This document shows, piece after piece, positions 17,675 through 24,926 of a stretch of 62,577 nucleotides of DNA. A program made the position numbers and the translations under genes. Every line of letters begins with the position of its first letter. The stretch's first letter is position 1. Below the pieces are notes generated by a model, which was not told the DNA's origin, did not search any database, and saw only the letters and a program-made list of their open reading frames with translations. Source of the stretch: Planctomycetota bacterium (GTDB taxonomy: Bacteria; Planctomycetota; UBA1135; GCA-002686595); the NCBI GenBank assembly GCA_016220035.1, contig JACRIO010000232.1, forward strand, positions 1-62,577. The letters are read 5' to 3'.

Positions 17675-18436
17675 GGGTGGGATGGGGTCTGCCGCGGCCC
17701 GGTTCGGGGGGCACAGACTACGGAATGGGAGCGCGCTCCGGCGAGCCGAACGCGCCGAGCGCGCCGTGCGGCGGCCGTCCTGAAGCGTGCTCGAGCGCGA
17801 GGTGCGCGACCCCGGCACGTAGGCGAAGCCCGTGGGTCTCGATTCAGGGCGGTCGGCCTGTTCCACGGCGCGTGCAGACCCCACCGCGACGATCGGGAGA
17901 GGTCGCCCGCTCCTTCAGGGGCGAGAACGGCCTCCGGGAAGGAGTCGGAGGCGGTCCTCGGTGCGTTTTCGGAGCCGACCTTCGCTCGCCACGCGCTCCA
18001 TCACGCCGACGCGGGGCGCGACCGTCGGGGAGGCGGACCCTGCGCGCCGGGCGGCGACCCGTGGACTCGCGCCGACGCCTGGGGGGCTCATCGAGCCATG
18101 GCGTCGAAGATCACGTGAGGTTCGGGGCAACGCATGACGCGGACGCTGCGGAGCTCGAGGTGAGCGGAACCTGTCGGGACAACGACCGTGCTGGAGGTTC
18201 CATCGAGAGCGATCCGATCGCGAGCGATGCACTGCGTCTCGATGACCGCGTTCCCGACTCCGAACCTGGGGAAAGCACGAGTTCTCGCTCCGGCCGGAAC
18301 CAGACATCGCAGGCCTGCGTCATTACAATCCCGTCAGCTACGAGGAGATCACCGCTGCCCGGCCCTCCTCTCTTCTCACTTGACCCACCGGCCGGGCCTG
18401 CTCGCCAACCCACCCTTCCCGCAAGGAGGATTCACC
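17675..18436. other. 762-bp intergenic region, no gene recognised
   Basis: Frames here are short or run through without any family signal, codon bias or ribosome site. The region holds the promoter side of the M48 gene and, at 18423-18430, the AAGGAGGA ribosome site of the next gene. I see no repeat or RNA gene. Confidence 0.5.
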
Positions 18437-19219
18437 GTGCTCACACATCTCATCAGTCCCGTTCTACTCGCGCTTTCCCTCACCACGACTCCGTCGACCG
18501 AGCCGCAGAGTTCGGCGCCGACGCCCAACGGCGCAGCGCTCGCCAGCGATCCGCTCGTCATCACCTGCCCCGTGGGACCCGTCAAGGTGCTCTGCGGCCT
18601 GCCCTACGGACCCGAGGTCGCCGGGGAGCCGACCGCCGACGGCGGCTGCGCGCCGTACACGTTCAGCTACCGCGACGTGGCGACGACCCCAGTCAACTGC
18701 CAGGCCGAACGCTTCGTGCAAAGCGTCACGCGCACGTGGACCGTCACCGATGCGTGCGGCAACAGCACGTCGTGCGACCAGGTCATCCACGTCGTGAAGG
18801 ACCTCGTCTACCTCGACCTGCACCCGCGGTCGTGCCCGAACCCGCTCAATCGGCAGAACTCCGGCAAGTACCCGGCGGCAATCCTCGGGACACCGAGCTT
18901 CGACGTCACGACCATCGTCCCCGGCTCGCTGCGCCTCTACGTCCTGCACTGCGCGGGCGGCGGTTCGCTCGCGCCGATCCCGGCGATGACGACCTACGAG
19001 GACGTCTCCGCGCCCTACACCGGCGGCGCCGAATGCGGATGCACGACGAACGGTCCGGACGGCTACATGGATCTGATCTTCAAGTTCGACCGCCGCGCGC
19101 TGGTCACCCAGCTCGGCCTGAACGGCTATCCGGCGTTCTCCGACGTCAAGCTGGTGATCACCGGCGACCTCACCAACGGCTGCAGGTTCATCGGCCTCGA
19201 CTGCGTGCGCGTGCAGTAG
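18437..19219 (+). CDS. secreted Cys-rich protein, first of three tandem paralogs
   Basis: 260 aa. GTG at 18437 is fixed by an excellent AAGGAGGA 6 bases upstream. It has a short signal-like N-terminus (LTHLISPVLLALSLTT). The domain has two parts. A HYR-like half reads VLCGLP...DACGNSTSCDQVI. The second half has DLHPRSCPNPLNRQNSGKYP, AILGTPSFDV and a calcium-loop-like GPDGYMDLIFKFD, ending GCRFIGLDCVRVQ. This second block recurs in exported proteins of many phyla; its function is not known. Even cysteines suggest disulfides outside the cytoplasm. Confidence 0.75.
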   Translation: MLTHLISPVLLALSLTTTPSTEPQSSAPTPNGAALASDPLVITCPVGPVKVLCGLPYGPEVAGEPTADGGCAPYTFSYRDVATTPVNCQAERFVQSVTRTWTVTDACGNSTSCDQVIHVVKDLVYLDLHPRSCPNPLNRQNSGKYPAAILGTPSFDVTTIVPGSLRLYVLHCAGGGSLAPIPAMTTYEDVSAPYTGGAECGCTTNGPDGYMDLIFKFDRRALVTQLGLNGYPAFSDVKLVITGDLTNGCRFIGLDCVRVQ

Positions 19220-19629
19220 AGCGTCGCGAAGCGAACGACTCCACGGGGCCATTGCGCGAGCGGTGGCCCCTTTCGTTTCGAGGGAGCTCGAACCGGGTGG
19301 CTCTCGACGCGCGAGCGATCGAACGGAGCACCGCCGAACGTGTACTCCATCAGACGCTCGGAGCGCCATGCGGAACGCCGCGAGCAGCGAGCGAGGCCGG
19401 TGGGGTGCCGTGCCGCCTCCCGAGCCGGACTCGCGCTCGGCTCGACGACTTCACGTTCTCTCGCGCACCCGTCAGGGCGAGTTCGTCATGTGCGCGATCG
19501 AAGGATCGAGTTGCGATCTCGATCGTCGCCCGAAACCAATCGACCGCCCGACCTCCTCCGATTTCCCGGCGTACGTTTCTCGTGGACAGGCGCCGTTTCC
19601 GCACCCCGGCGTCACCAAACAACACCGCG
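19220..19629. other. 410-bp intergenic region between paralogs, with terminator
   Basis: A hairpin GGGGCCA...TGGCCCC at 19245-19270 followed by TTTCGTTT is a good intrinsic terminator for the upstream gene. The remainder shows no credible gene. Frames across it have no family resemblance, and the next gene starts at 19630. Confidence 0.55.
19245..19278 (+). terminator. intrinsic terminator after first HYR-like paralog
   Basis: A 7-bp GC stem (GGGGCCA/TGGCCCC) with a 12-base loop is followed by TTTCGTTT, 25 bases past the stop at 19219. Confidence 0.7.
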
Positions 19630-20358
19630 ATGCTCACTCAGAATCTTCTTCCGATCGTTCTCGCCCTCATGCCGACGGCGAACAACACCGCGGTGAGCGG
19701 CCTCACCGTCGAATGTCCGGAGCTCGTCAAACAGCTCTGCGGGCTCCCCACGGATCCGTCGGCCACCGGCCTCCCGACCGTCACCGGCGCCTGCGACGAG
19801 AACCTCCAGATCACTTGGACCGACCAGGTCGTGGATGCCGCCTGTGAGGCGCAGCGCTTCGACTACATCATCTACCGCACCTTCCACGTGGTCGACGGCT
19901 GCGGCAACGAGGGCACGTGCCGGCAGCAGATCGACGTCATGAAGAAGGTCGCCGTCCTCGACCTGCACCCGCGCTCCTGCCCCAACCCGTTCAACCGCCA
20001 GGGCAACGGCGGCGTCTACCCCGCGGCGCTGCTCGGCACGCCGACGTGCGACGTGACGCAGATCGATCCTGCTTCGCTGAAGCTCTGGCTCCAGAACTGC
20101 ACGGGCGGCCCGGTTCTCCCGATCCGCTATGCGTACGAGGACGTTTCGGCTCCGTACCAGGGCGGCGAGGACTGCGGCTGCACGACGGCCGGTCCGGACG
20201 GTTTCGTCGATTTGACCTTCAAGTTCGACAAGCGCCAGATGCGCGACGGTCTCGGCCTGAACTCGTTCCCGAACATGAGCTACGTGCGCCTGTTCGTGAC
20301 CGGCAGGTTCCTCGACGGTTGCGATTTCATCGGCACGGACTGCATCCGCGTGCAGTGA
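19630..20358 (+). CDS. secreted Cys-rich protein, second paralog
   Basis: 242 aa from the ATG at 19630, where a short signal-like segment (MLTQNLLPIVLALM) begins; the frame is open far upstream but without homology. It has the same two-part organisation as its neighbours: LTVECPELVKQLCGLP, VDGCGNEGTCRQQIDV, then LHPRSCPNPFNRQGNGGVYP, ALLGTPTCDV, GPDGFVDLTFKFD and a terminal CDFIGTDCIRVQ. It is closest to the first paralog. A strong hairpin follows the stop. Confidence 0.72.
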   Translation: MLTQNLLPIVLALMPTANNTAVSGLTVECPELVKQLCGLPTDPSATGLPTVTGACDENLQITWTDQVVDAACEAQRFDYIIYRTFHVVDGCGNEGTCRQQIDVMKKVAVLDLHPRSCPNPFNRQGNGGVYPAALLGTPTCDVTQIDPASLKLWLQNCTGGPVLPIRYAYEDVSAPYQGGEDCGCTTAGPDGFVDLTFKFDKRQMRDGLGLNSFPNMSYVRLFVTGRFLDGCDFIGTDCIRVQ

Positions 20359-20854
20359 CCCGCTGAATCCAAGACATCGCACTGCGAGCGCGCGTTCTCT
20401 CCACGGAGAGGACGCGCGCTCGTTTCCAGGAGTGGGTCGGCCTCACGGCGCGCGGGCGAGCATCAGAAGCTCCTGGGAGAGCCGCCAACCGTTCGGGCGT
20501 GGCTGCGCAGGAGACGGAATCGTTTTCCACCGAACGTGTGGATCGAGATCCTCGTGCGACGCAGATGCGTTTCGCATGCCCGCGAAGACCCTCGAGATTC
20601 CATTTCGAGGCGCAGCCTCGATGCAATTGCACGCTGAGTACCGAACGCTGATTCGGCAGCTCGTCCTCGTGTTCACTCCGACGTCCGATGGACTGGCCGT
20701 TCATCTTGGGCGGGGTAACTTTCCTTCGTGAGCGCACCGCCGGGCAGGCGGAGTCCACCGCAGGACGCCTCCGACTGCCCAGGCTTCTTTTCTCGCACCG
20801 TGCCGAACGCACGCGCTTTTCGCGTCGGCCATTCCGCAACGAGACCCGCACCTC
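20359..20854. other. 496-bp intergenic region, terminator only
   Basis: A long hairpin at 20386-20421 (arms GAGCGCGCGT and ACGCGCGCTC plus an inner CTCTCC/GGAGAG) followed by GTTT ends the upstream gene. The rest shows no gene I can support. A 99-codon frame at 20432 has atypical codon use and no family resemblance. Confidence 0.5.
20386..20425 (+). terminator. terminator after second paralog
   Basis: Arms GAGCGCGCGT/ACGCGCGCTC extended by CTCTCC/GGAGAG, with one bulge on each side and a short loop, then GTTTCC. Confidence 0.7.
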
Positions 20855-22084
20855 ATGCTTCGCACCAAGAACCTCATCACTTTCGCCGCGGTGGTTGCCG
20901 TGGCTTCGCTCTGTATCACCACGCCCTCGCATTCGTCCCCCTTCGCTGCGACCGCAGTCTTCAGCGGCGGAAACAACGGCGGCGGAAACAACGGCGGTAA
21001 CAATGGTGGCAACCACGACGGCAACCACGGTGGCAACCACGGTGGCAACCACGATGGCAACCATGATGGCAACCACGGCGGCAACCACGATGGCAACCAT
21101 GATGGCAACCACGGCGGCAACGGCGGCTGCAACGGCGGCGGTGGTGGTCCCGTCTGCAACGCCGGCGGCCCCTACGTCGTCGAGTGCGGCAGCGGCCCGC
21201 TCGTCGTGAACCTGAACGCGACCGGCTCGACAGGCGCCACGACCTTCCTCTGGTCGACCAACTACGCGGGTGCGGTGATCGCCGATCCCAACGCCGCGCA
21301 GACGACGCTCACCTTCACCTCCAGTAGCAACTGCTGCAACGCGCAGTTCTACGTCGCGCTCACCGTCGGCGATGGCACGCGCACGCGCTCGTGCTCGACC
21401 GTGGTGCGCGTCACCGACACGACTCCGCCCGTGATCGAGTGCCCGGAACTCGCAAAGGTGATCTGCGGCATGGACGAGAGCCCGGCCAGCACCGGCACCC
21501 CCGTGGTCACGGACAACTGCGACACGCACGTCCAGGTCACCTACTGGGACCGCATCGTCCTCCAGTCGTGCGCGGCCGAGCGCCTCGACCACTCCGTCGA
21601 ACGCACTTGGCGCGCCCGCGACAACTGCGGCAACGTCGCGACGTGCGTCCAGACGATTCACTCGGTCAAGGTCCTCGTTCCGATCGACGTCCTGCCCGGA
21701 ACGTGCCCGAACGTGGTCACCCTCAACGACTGCGCCCCGGTGCGCATCGCGGTGCTCGGCTCCGCGACCTTCAACGTCGCCAACGTCCGCGCCGGCACGC
21801 TCAAGCTCTACGGCGAACACTGCGCCGGCGGCCCGGTCATCCCGTACTGCGCCTACGCCAACGACGTCGGCACGCCCTTCAACGGTGACGTGACGAACTG
21901 CGAGTGCACGGACGCGAACGGCGACGGATTCCTCGACCTCGTGTTCCTCTTCCGCCGCAGCCAGGTCGTCTCGGGCCTCGGCCTGGCGAACCTCCCGTCC
22001 GGCACGAGCAAGCGCGTCGTGTTGGTCGGCCGACTCTGCGACGGTTGCTCGTTCGTCGGCACGGACTGCGTCAAGGTCCCGTGA
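20855..22084 (+). CDS. secreted Cys-rich protein with Gly-Asn-His repeat, third paralog
   Basis: 409 aa, ATG start. A clear signal peptide covers residues 1-32. From about residue 37 to 95 there is a low-complexity run of GGNN then GNHD/GNHG tetrapeptides (around ten GNH units). Next is a PKD-like domain (NAGGPYVVECGSGPLVVNLNA, near 100-185), with TTPPVIECPELAKVICGM opening the HYR-like part shared with its two neighbours. It ends with the DANGDGFLDLVFLF calcium loop and CSFVGTDCVKV. The His/Asn/Gly repeat could bind metal or act as a flexible linker. A terminator follows. Confidence 0.78.
   Translation: MLRTKNLITFAAVVAVASLCITTPSHSSPFAATAVFSGGNNGGGNNGGNNGGNHDGNHGGNHGGNHDGNHDGNHGGNHDGNHDGNHGGNGGCNGGGGGPVCNAGGPYVVECGSGPLVVNLNATGSTGATTFLWSTNYAGAVIADPNAAQTTLTFTSSSNCCNAQFYVALTVGDGTRTRSCSTVVRVTDTTPPVIECPELAKVICGMDESPASTGTPVVTDNCDTHVQVTYWDRIVLQSCAAERLDHSVERTWRARDNCGNVATCVQTIHSVKVLVPIDVLPGTCPNVVTLNDCAPVRIAVLGSATFNVANVRAGTLKLYGEHCAGGPVIPYCAYANDVGTPFNGDVTNCECTDANGDGFLDLVFLFRRSQVVSGLGLANLPSGTSKRVVLVGRLCDGCSFVGTDCVKVP
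20968..21130 (+). repeat. 12-bp coding tandem repeat (GNHD/GNHG)
   Basis: Copies of GGTGGCAACCAC and GATGGCAACCAT in tandem, in frame inside the third paralog. The 12-bp unit keeps the reading frame, so copy-number change would vary repeat length without breaking the protein. Confidence 0.9.
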
Positions 22085-22116
22085 TCGCCTGCACCTGATT
22101 GGTTCGCGTGTGAAAG

Positions 22117-22148
22117 GCGAAGCCTCGGTCGAGAGACCGGGGCTTCGC
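22117..22148 (+). terminator. terminator after third paralog
   Basis: Arms GCGAAGCC(T)CGGTC and GACCG(G)GGCTTCGC around a GAGA loop, 33 bases after the stop; no T-run. Confidence 0.7.
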
Positions 22149-22264
22149 GCTTTGCGTGGGCGAATCGCGACGGCGGAGCCGCCGGAACGACGGACGGCGA
22201 GCCCGACCGAGCGACGCTTCGATCGTGGTGCGACTCCCGCGTTCGTCCCCTAGAGTTGTCCGGC

Positions 22265-22492
22265 GTGAGCTTCGCCAACCGCTGCACGGCGATCATCTGG
22301 AAGGAAGAGGACGTGTACGTCGCTCACTGCCCGGAGCTGGACGTGGCGAGCCAGGGCTCGACCGTCGAGCACGCACGCGATCAGCGGGTCGAGGCCGTCG
22401 AGCTCCTCCTCGAAACGGCGTCGCGCTCGGAGTGGAAGTCGCGCCGACGCGGACCCGTCTTCGTCACGAGCATCGAGATCGAGGTCGCATGA
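22265..22492 (+). CDS. HicB-like antitoxin-type protein
   Basis: 75 aa, GTG start. The sequence FTAIIWKEEDVYVAHCPELDVASQG-like block (here TAIIWKEEDVYVAHCPELD) is the HicB N-terminal fold, which resembles a degenerate RNase H. No DNA-binding domain follows, so it is the short form. Its stop overlaps the ATG of the next gene (ATGA). No HicA toxin (dsRBD-like with GSH) is present. It is a close paralog of the protein at 23162-23389, and both are followed by an AF2212-like antitoxin. Confidence 0.75.
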   Translation: MSFANRCTAIIWKEEDVYVAHCPELDVASQGSTVEHARDQRVEAVELLLETASRSEWKSRRRGPVFVTSIEIEVA

Positions 22493-22863
22493 ACGAAGCA
22501 CGTCCCGAGGGCGGGCTCCGAGCGCGCGTCGTGAACGGTCGGCTCGAGCTGAACGAACCGACGGCGCTCCCCGAGGGCTTCGTCCTCGACCTGGTGTTCG
22601 CGGCCGGCCATCCCGTCGGGTCGTCGCGCCCGCGCCGACGAGCCGTCGTACGGAGCGGACGACTCGTGTTGAACACGCCCACGGAACTCCCGGAAGGCAC
22701 CGAAGTCGACCTCTTCGCGGACGACGAAGGGGTCGACCTCGTCGAGGAAGAGCGCGAAGCACTCCACGCGGCGATTCGAGCTTCGCTTCGCCAGATGCGG
22801 GCGGGCCAGGTCCTACCTGCCGAGGAAGTGCTGCGCAGACTTCGCGACAGGCGCGGACCGTAG
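22489..22863 (+). CDS. antitoxin-like protein with duplicated AF2212-type domain
   Basis: 124 aa. Two copies of the beta-rich ARVVNGRLELNEPTALPEG-type domain lie at residues 9-40 and 48-80. A charged helix (EEEREALHAAIRASLRQMRAG) and PAEEVLRRLRDRR tail follow. The single-domain relatives at 23414 and 24348 each precede a ParE/RelE toxin, so this is an antitoxin by analogy, but no toxin follows here. The internal duplication is unique among the three copies. It is translationally coupled to the HicB-like gene. Confidence 0.7.
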   Translation: MNEARPEGGLRARVVNGRLELNEPTALPEGFVLDLVFAAGHPVGSSRPRRRAVVRSGRLVLNTPTELPEGTEVDLFADDEGVDLVEEEREALHAAIRASLRQMRAGQVLPAEEVLRRLRDRRGP

Positions 22864-22973
22864 TCTCGCCCCGAGTCCGCGGTCGGTCCTCTCGGTGCCG
22901 CTCGCTGCGGGTGCCTCGAAGCTGGGCCCTCGACCCGGTCGTCGGGAAGGCCGAAGCGCCGAAGAGCGGCGCT

Positions 22974-23020
22974 GTTGGAGCGGCTGAAGGGACTTGAACC
23001 CTCGACATCAACCTTGGCAA
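22974..23020 (-). repeat. tRNA-Gly 3'-half copy A (att-like)
   Basis: 47 bases identical to 24925-24971, that is, the CCA end, acceptor 3' strand, T arm, variable loop, anticodon 3' stem and anticodon of tRNA-Gly(GCC), stopping just past the anticodon. No 5' half is present, so it cannot encode a tRNA. Spurious proteins beginning ERLKGLEPSTSTL arise from reading it through. The bases after it (CCCTGTCGCGC) recur after copy B. Confidence 0.92.
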
Positions 23021-23079
23021 CCCTGTCGCGCAGCGCTCGGGAAGACCGTGATGGATCCGAGGTTACGTCACGGAGCTTC

Positions 23080-23129
23080 CGTTGCAAGTCGGAGCGCGCC
23101 GTCGCACGACGACGCAGCTCGTCGCGGTA
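23080..23129. promoter_or_regulatory. 10-bp phased repeats upstream of cassette 1
   Basis: Five consecutive 10-base units (CGTTGCAAGT, CGGAGCGCGC, CGTCGCACGA, CGACGCAGCT, CGTCGCGGTA), mostly variants of CGTYGCA, lie 33-82 bases before the HicB-like start. A matching set precedes the antitoxin of cassette 2, so they may be operator iterons on one face of the helix. Confidence 0.45.
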
Positions 23130-23161
23130 CGAACCGACGCCTGCCGGTAGACTGGGTCCCC

Positions 23162-23389
23162 ATGGAACGAACGCAGCCGTTCACGGCCATCCTCTCGAAG
23201 GAGGAAGACCGGTACGTCGCCCTGTGCCCCGAGCTCGACATCGCGAGCCAAGGCGCGACGGTCGAGGAGGCGTGCGCCAACCTCGTCGAAGCGCTGGAGC
23301 CCTTCCTCGAGACCGCCTCACCGCAGGAGCTGCGTGGACGCCGGCACGAAGTGGTCTTCGTCACGAGCGTCGAGGTCAAGGTCGCCTGA
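23162..23389 (+). CDS. HicB-like antitoxin-type protein, cassette 1
   Basis: 75 aa, ATG start. Same short HicB fold as the protein at 22265: FTAILSKEEDRYVALCPELD followed by ASQGATVEEACANLVEALEPFLE, the helix pair typical of HicB. No HicA partner exists in the window. 24 bp separate it from the AF2212-like antitoxin, which couples to a ParE toxin. The three-gene order HicB-like, AF2212-like, ParE is unusual. It may be a second antitoxin or an orphan carried along. Confidence 0.78.
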   Translation: MERTQPFTAILSKEEDRYVALCPELDIASQGATVEEACANLVEALEPFLETASPQELRGRRHEVVFVTSVEVKVA

Positions 23390-23413
23390 GGAGTGGAAAA
23401 AGGGAGCGATCCG

Positions 23414-23641
23414 ATGCGTGGCATTCAAGCCAGAGTTGTGAACGGCCGTCTCCTCGTGGACGAGCCCACATTGCTTCCCGAAGGAACCGTGCTCGATCTC
23501 GTGATCGACGACGAGGGTGACGACCTCAGCGACGAGGAGCGGGAGGCGCTGCACGAAACTCTCGAGCGCTCCTGGCAGGCAGCGAGGCGCGGCGACGTCG
23601 TTCCTGCCGAAGAGGTGATCAAGAAGCTGCGCGGCCAATGA
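23414..23641 (+). CDS. AF2212-like antitoxin, cassette 1
   Basis: 75 aa; ATG at 23414 with GGGAGCGAT upstream. Beta-rich GIQARVVNGRLLVDEPTLLPEG N-terminal domain, acidic middle (DDEGDDLSDEEREALHE) and helical tail ending PAEEVIKKLRGQ. The stop overlaps the toxin ATG (ATGA). This is the normal antitoxin-before-toxin order, and the acidic helix is the probable toxin-binding part. Family assignment (AF2212/PG0164-like) rests on pattern only. Confidence 0.78.
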   Translation: MRGIQARVVNGRLLVDEPTLLPEGTVLDLVIDDEGDDLSDEEREALHETLERSWQAARRGDVVPAEEVIKKLRGQ

Positions 23642-23946
23642 AGGCGTACCGGGTGTTCTTCACCGGACCTGCCGAACGCGAATCGATGCAGGTGCGTGCG
23701 TGGTGGCGTGAACACAGACCTGCAGCTCCAGGCCTTTTCGAGGAAGAGCTGTCCAGCGCCCTCGCGACCCTCGCTGCACTACCTCTCGCTGGCAACCCGT
23801 ATGCGAACCCACGGATGAACGAGGTCCGCCGCTACCTGCTTCGCGCGACTCGGTACCACGTCTACTACCGGATCGAAGCGGAGAGCGTGCTCATCCTCTC
23901 GATCTGGTCGGCCGTGCGTGGTTCGCGACCCGACCCATTCCGGTAG
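23638..23946 (+). CDS. RelE/ParE family toxin, cassette 1
   Basis: 102 aa. The RelE/ParE fold is seen as an N-terminal strand and long helix (ERESMQVRAWWREHRP, with the W-W-x-x-x-R block), APGLFEEEL, LPLAGNPY and the C-terminal strands VRRYLLRATRYHVYYRI and LILSIWSAVRG. ParE toxins poison gyrase, while RelE toxins cut mRNA on ribosomes; the sequence alone does not decide. The frame is intact and starts within the antitoxin stop. Confidence 0.87.
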   Translation: MKAYRVFFTGPAERESMQVRAWWREHRPAAPGLFEEELSSALATLAALPLAGNPYANPRMNEVRRYLLRATRYHVYYRIEAESVLILSIWSAVRGSRPDPFR

Positions 23947-23977
23947 TCGGCACCAGCGCGCGTGCCACACCGCGCCT

Positions 23978-24007
23978 TTGGAGCGGCTGAGGGGACACGA
24001 ACCCTCG
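23978..24007 (-). repeat. tRNA-Gly 3'-end copy C (degenerate, shortened)
   Basis: 30 bases matching the acceptor 3' strand and T arm of tRNA-Gly with about three mismatches. The match then breaks off within the variable region. 32 unrelated bases follow before the toxin-tail remnant. It lies 31 bases past the cassette 1 toxin stop. Confidence 0.75.
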
Positions 24008-24039
24008 TTCTGCGAACGACCAGCCACCCTGTCTGCTGC

Positions 24040-24150
24040 CGGGTCGAGAAGGACACCGTGACCGTCGTCGCGATCTGGTCGGCCGCTCGCGGCCGCGGAC
24101 CGACTCCTGCTGAACTTCGCGGCGGCGCGCCGCGGCGCAGGAAGAAGTAA
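24040..24150 (+). pseudogene. ParE toxin C-terminal remnant
   Basis: 37 codons including stop, matching codon for codon the last 37 of the broken toxin at 24581-24913 (RVEKDTVTVVAIWSAARGRG...PAELRGG). There is no start codon or N-terminal part. It and the following copy B are an ungapped duplicate of 24803-24971, offset 763 bases. It is best read as the end of a cassette whose interior was deleted. Confidence 0.82.
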
Positions 24151-24161
24151 TGGTCCAGAGA

Positions 24162-24208
24162 GTTGGAGCGGCTGAAGGGACTCGAGCCCTCGACATCAAC
24201 CTTGGCAC
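24162..24208 (-). repeat. tRNA-Gly 3'-half copy B
   Basis: Matches 24925-24971 with two mismatches in the T loop (CTCGAG for CTTGAA), ending at the anticodon. It sits 11 bases after the remnant toxin stop, exactly as the true tRNA end sits 11 bases after the second toxin stop. Confidence 0.92.
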
Positions 24209-24267
24209 CCCTGTCGCGCCTTGCTCGTGAAGGCTCTGATGCGCCAAAGGTTGCGGCGCTCCCCGTC

Positions 24268-24307
24268 CGTCGCAAGTCGTCGCAGCCCGTTGCAGTGCGT
24301 TGCAGCT
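24268..24307. promoter_or_regulatory. four 10-bp phased repeats upstream of cassette 2
   Basis: CGTCGCAAGT, CGTCGCAGCC, CGTTGCAGTG and CGTTGCAGCT in perfect tandem register, 40 bases before the antitoxin ATG. The 10-base spacing puts each copy on the same helix face, as expected of an operator for multimeric antitoxin binding. Confidence 0.5.
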
Positions 24308-24347
24308 CTTCGCGGTAGGCCGATGGCGCTGGGAGTAGAATGTCGGC

Positions 24348-24584
24348 ATGGGACCGATCCGAGCACGTGTGAAGAACGGACGCCTGATCGTCGACATGCC
24401 GACGAAGCTCCCCGAGGGCACGGTGTGGGACTTGGTGTTCGACGACGAAGGCGATGACCTGACGGACGACGAACGCAAGGTGCTCCACGACGAGATCCGA
24501 CGGTTTGTGCGCGCCGCCAAGCAAGGCAAGACTCGGCCAGCGGCCGAGGCACTCGCAGAACTTCGCGCACGTCGACGCGCGTGA
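24348..24584 (+). CDS. AF2212-like antitoxin, cassette 2
   Basis: 78 aa, ATG start. It aligns along its full length with the cassette 1 antitoxin: GPIRARVKNGRLIVDMP, LPEG, DDEGDDLTDDERKVLHDEI and a basic tail RARRRA. The frame is intact although its toxin partner carries a stop codon. The stop overlaps the toxin GTG (GTGA). An antitoxin kept without an active toxin can protect against related toxins. Confidence 0.78.
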   Translation: MGPIRARVKNGRLIVDMPTKLPEGTVWDLVFDDEGDDLTDDERKVLHDEIRRFVRAAKQGKTRPAAEALAELRARRRA

Positions 24585-24913
24585 AGCTCGAGATCTCGCA
24601 ACCCGCAGAAGGGCACTTGGCGGTGATCGAGGCGTGGTGGCGCGCGAATCGATCCAGCGCACCAGGACTCTTCCTGTAGGAACTGTCCGCGGCCTTCGAT
24701 GCGCTACTCGTAGCGCCGCTCTCCGGACGGGTCGTGTCCGTGAAGGGCGTTCGAGGAGTTCGACGCCTCGGCCTGCGCAGGACCCGCCACCACATCTACT
24801 ACCGGGTCGAGAAGGACACGGTGACCGTCGTCGCGCTCTGGTCTGCCGTTCGCGGTCGCGGACCGACTCCGGCTGAACTTCGCGGCAGGACGCCGCGGCG
24901 CAGGAAACGGTAA
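24581..24913 (+). pseudogene. ParE toxin with in-frame amber codon, cassette 2
   Basis: GTG start overlapping the antitoxin stop. The frame reads 32 residues (WWRANRSSAPGLFL), meets TAG at 24677-24679, then continues in the same frame for 77 more codons with clear homology to the cassette 1 toxin (HHIYYRVEKDTVTVVALWSA) to the TAA at 24911. The TAG stands where cassette 1 has GAG, so one base change suffices. The toxin is probably inactive unless the stop is read through. Confidence 0.85.
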
Positions 24914-24926
24914 AGGTCGAAGGAGT

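Noticed and set aside
20701-21159. Minus-strand frame rich in WLPPWLPSW repeats
   Set aside because: It is the antisense of the in-frame GNH repeat of a well-supported secreted protein with a signal peptide.
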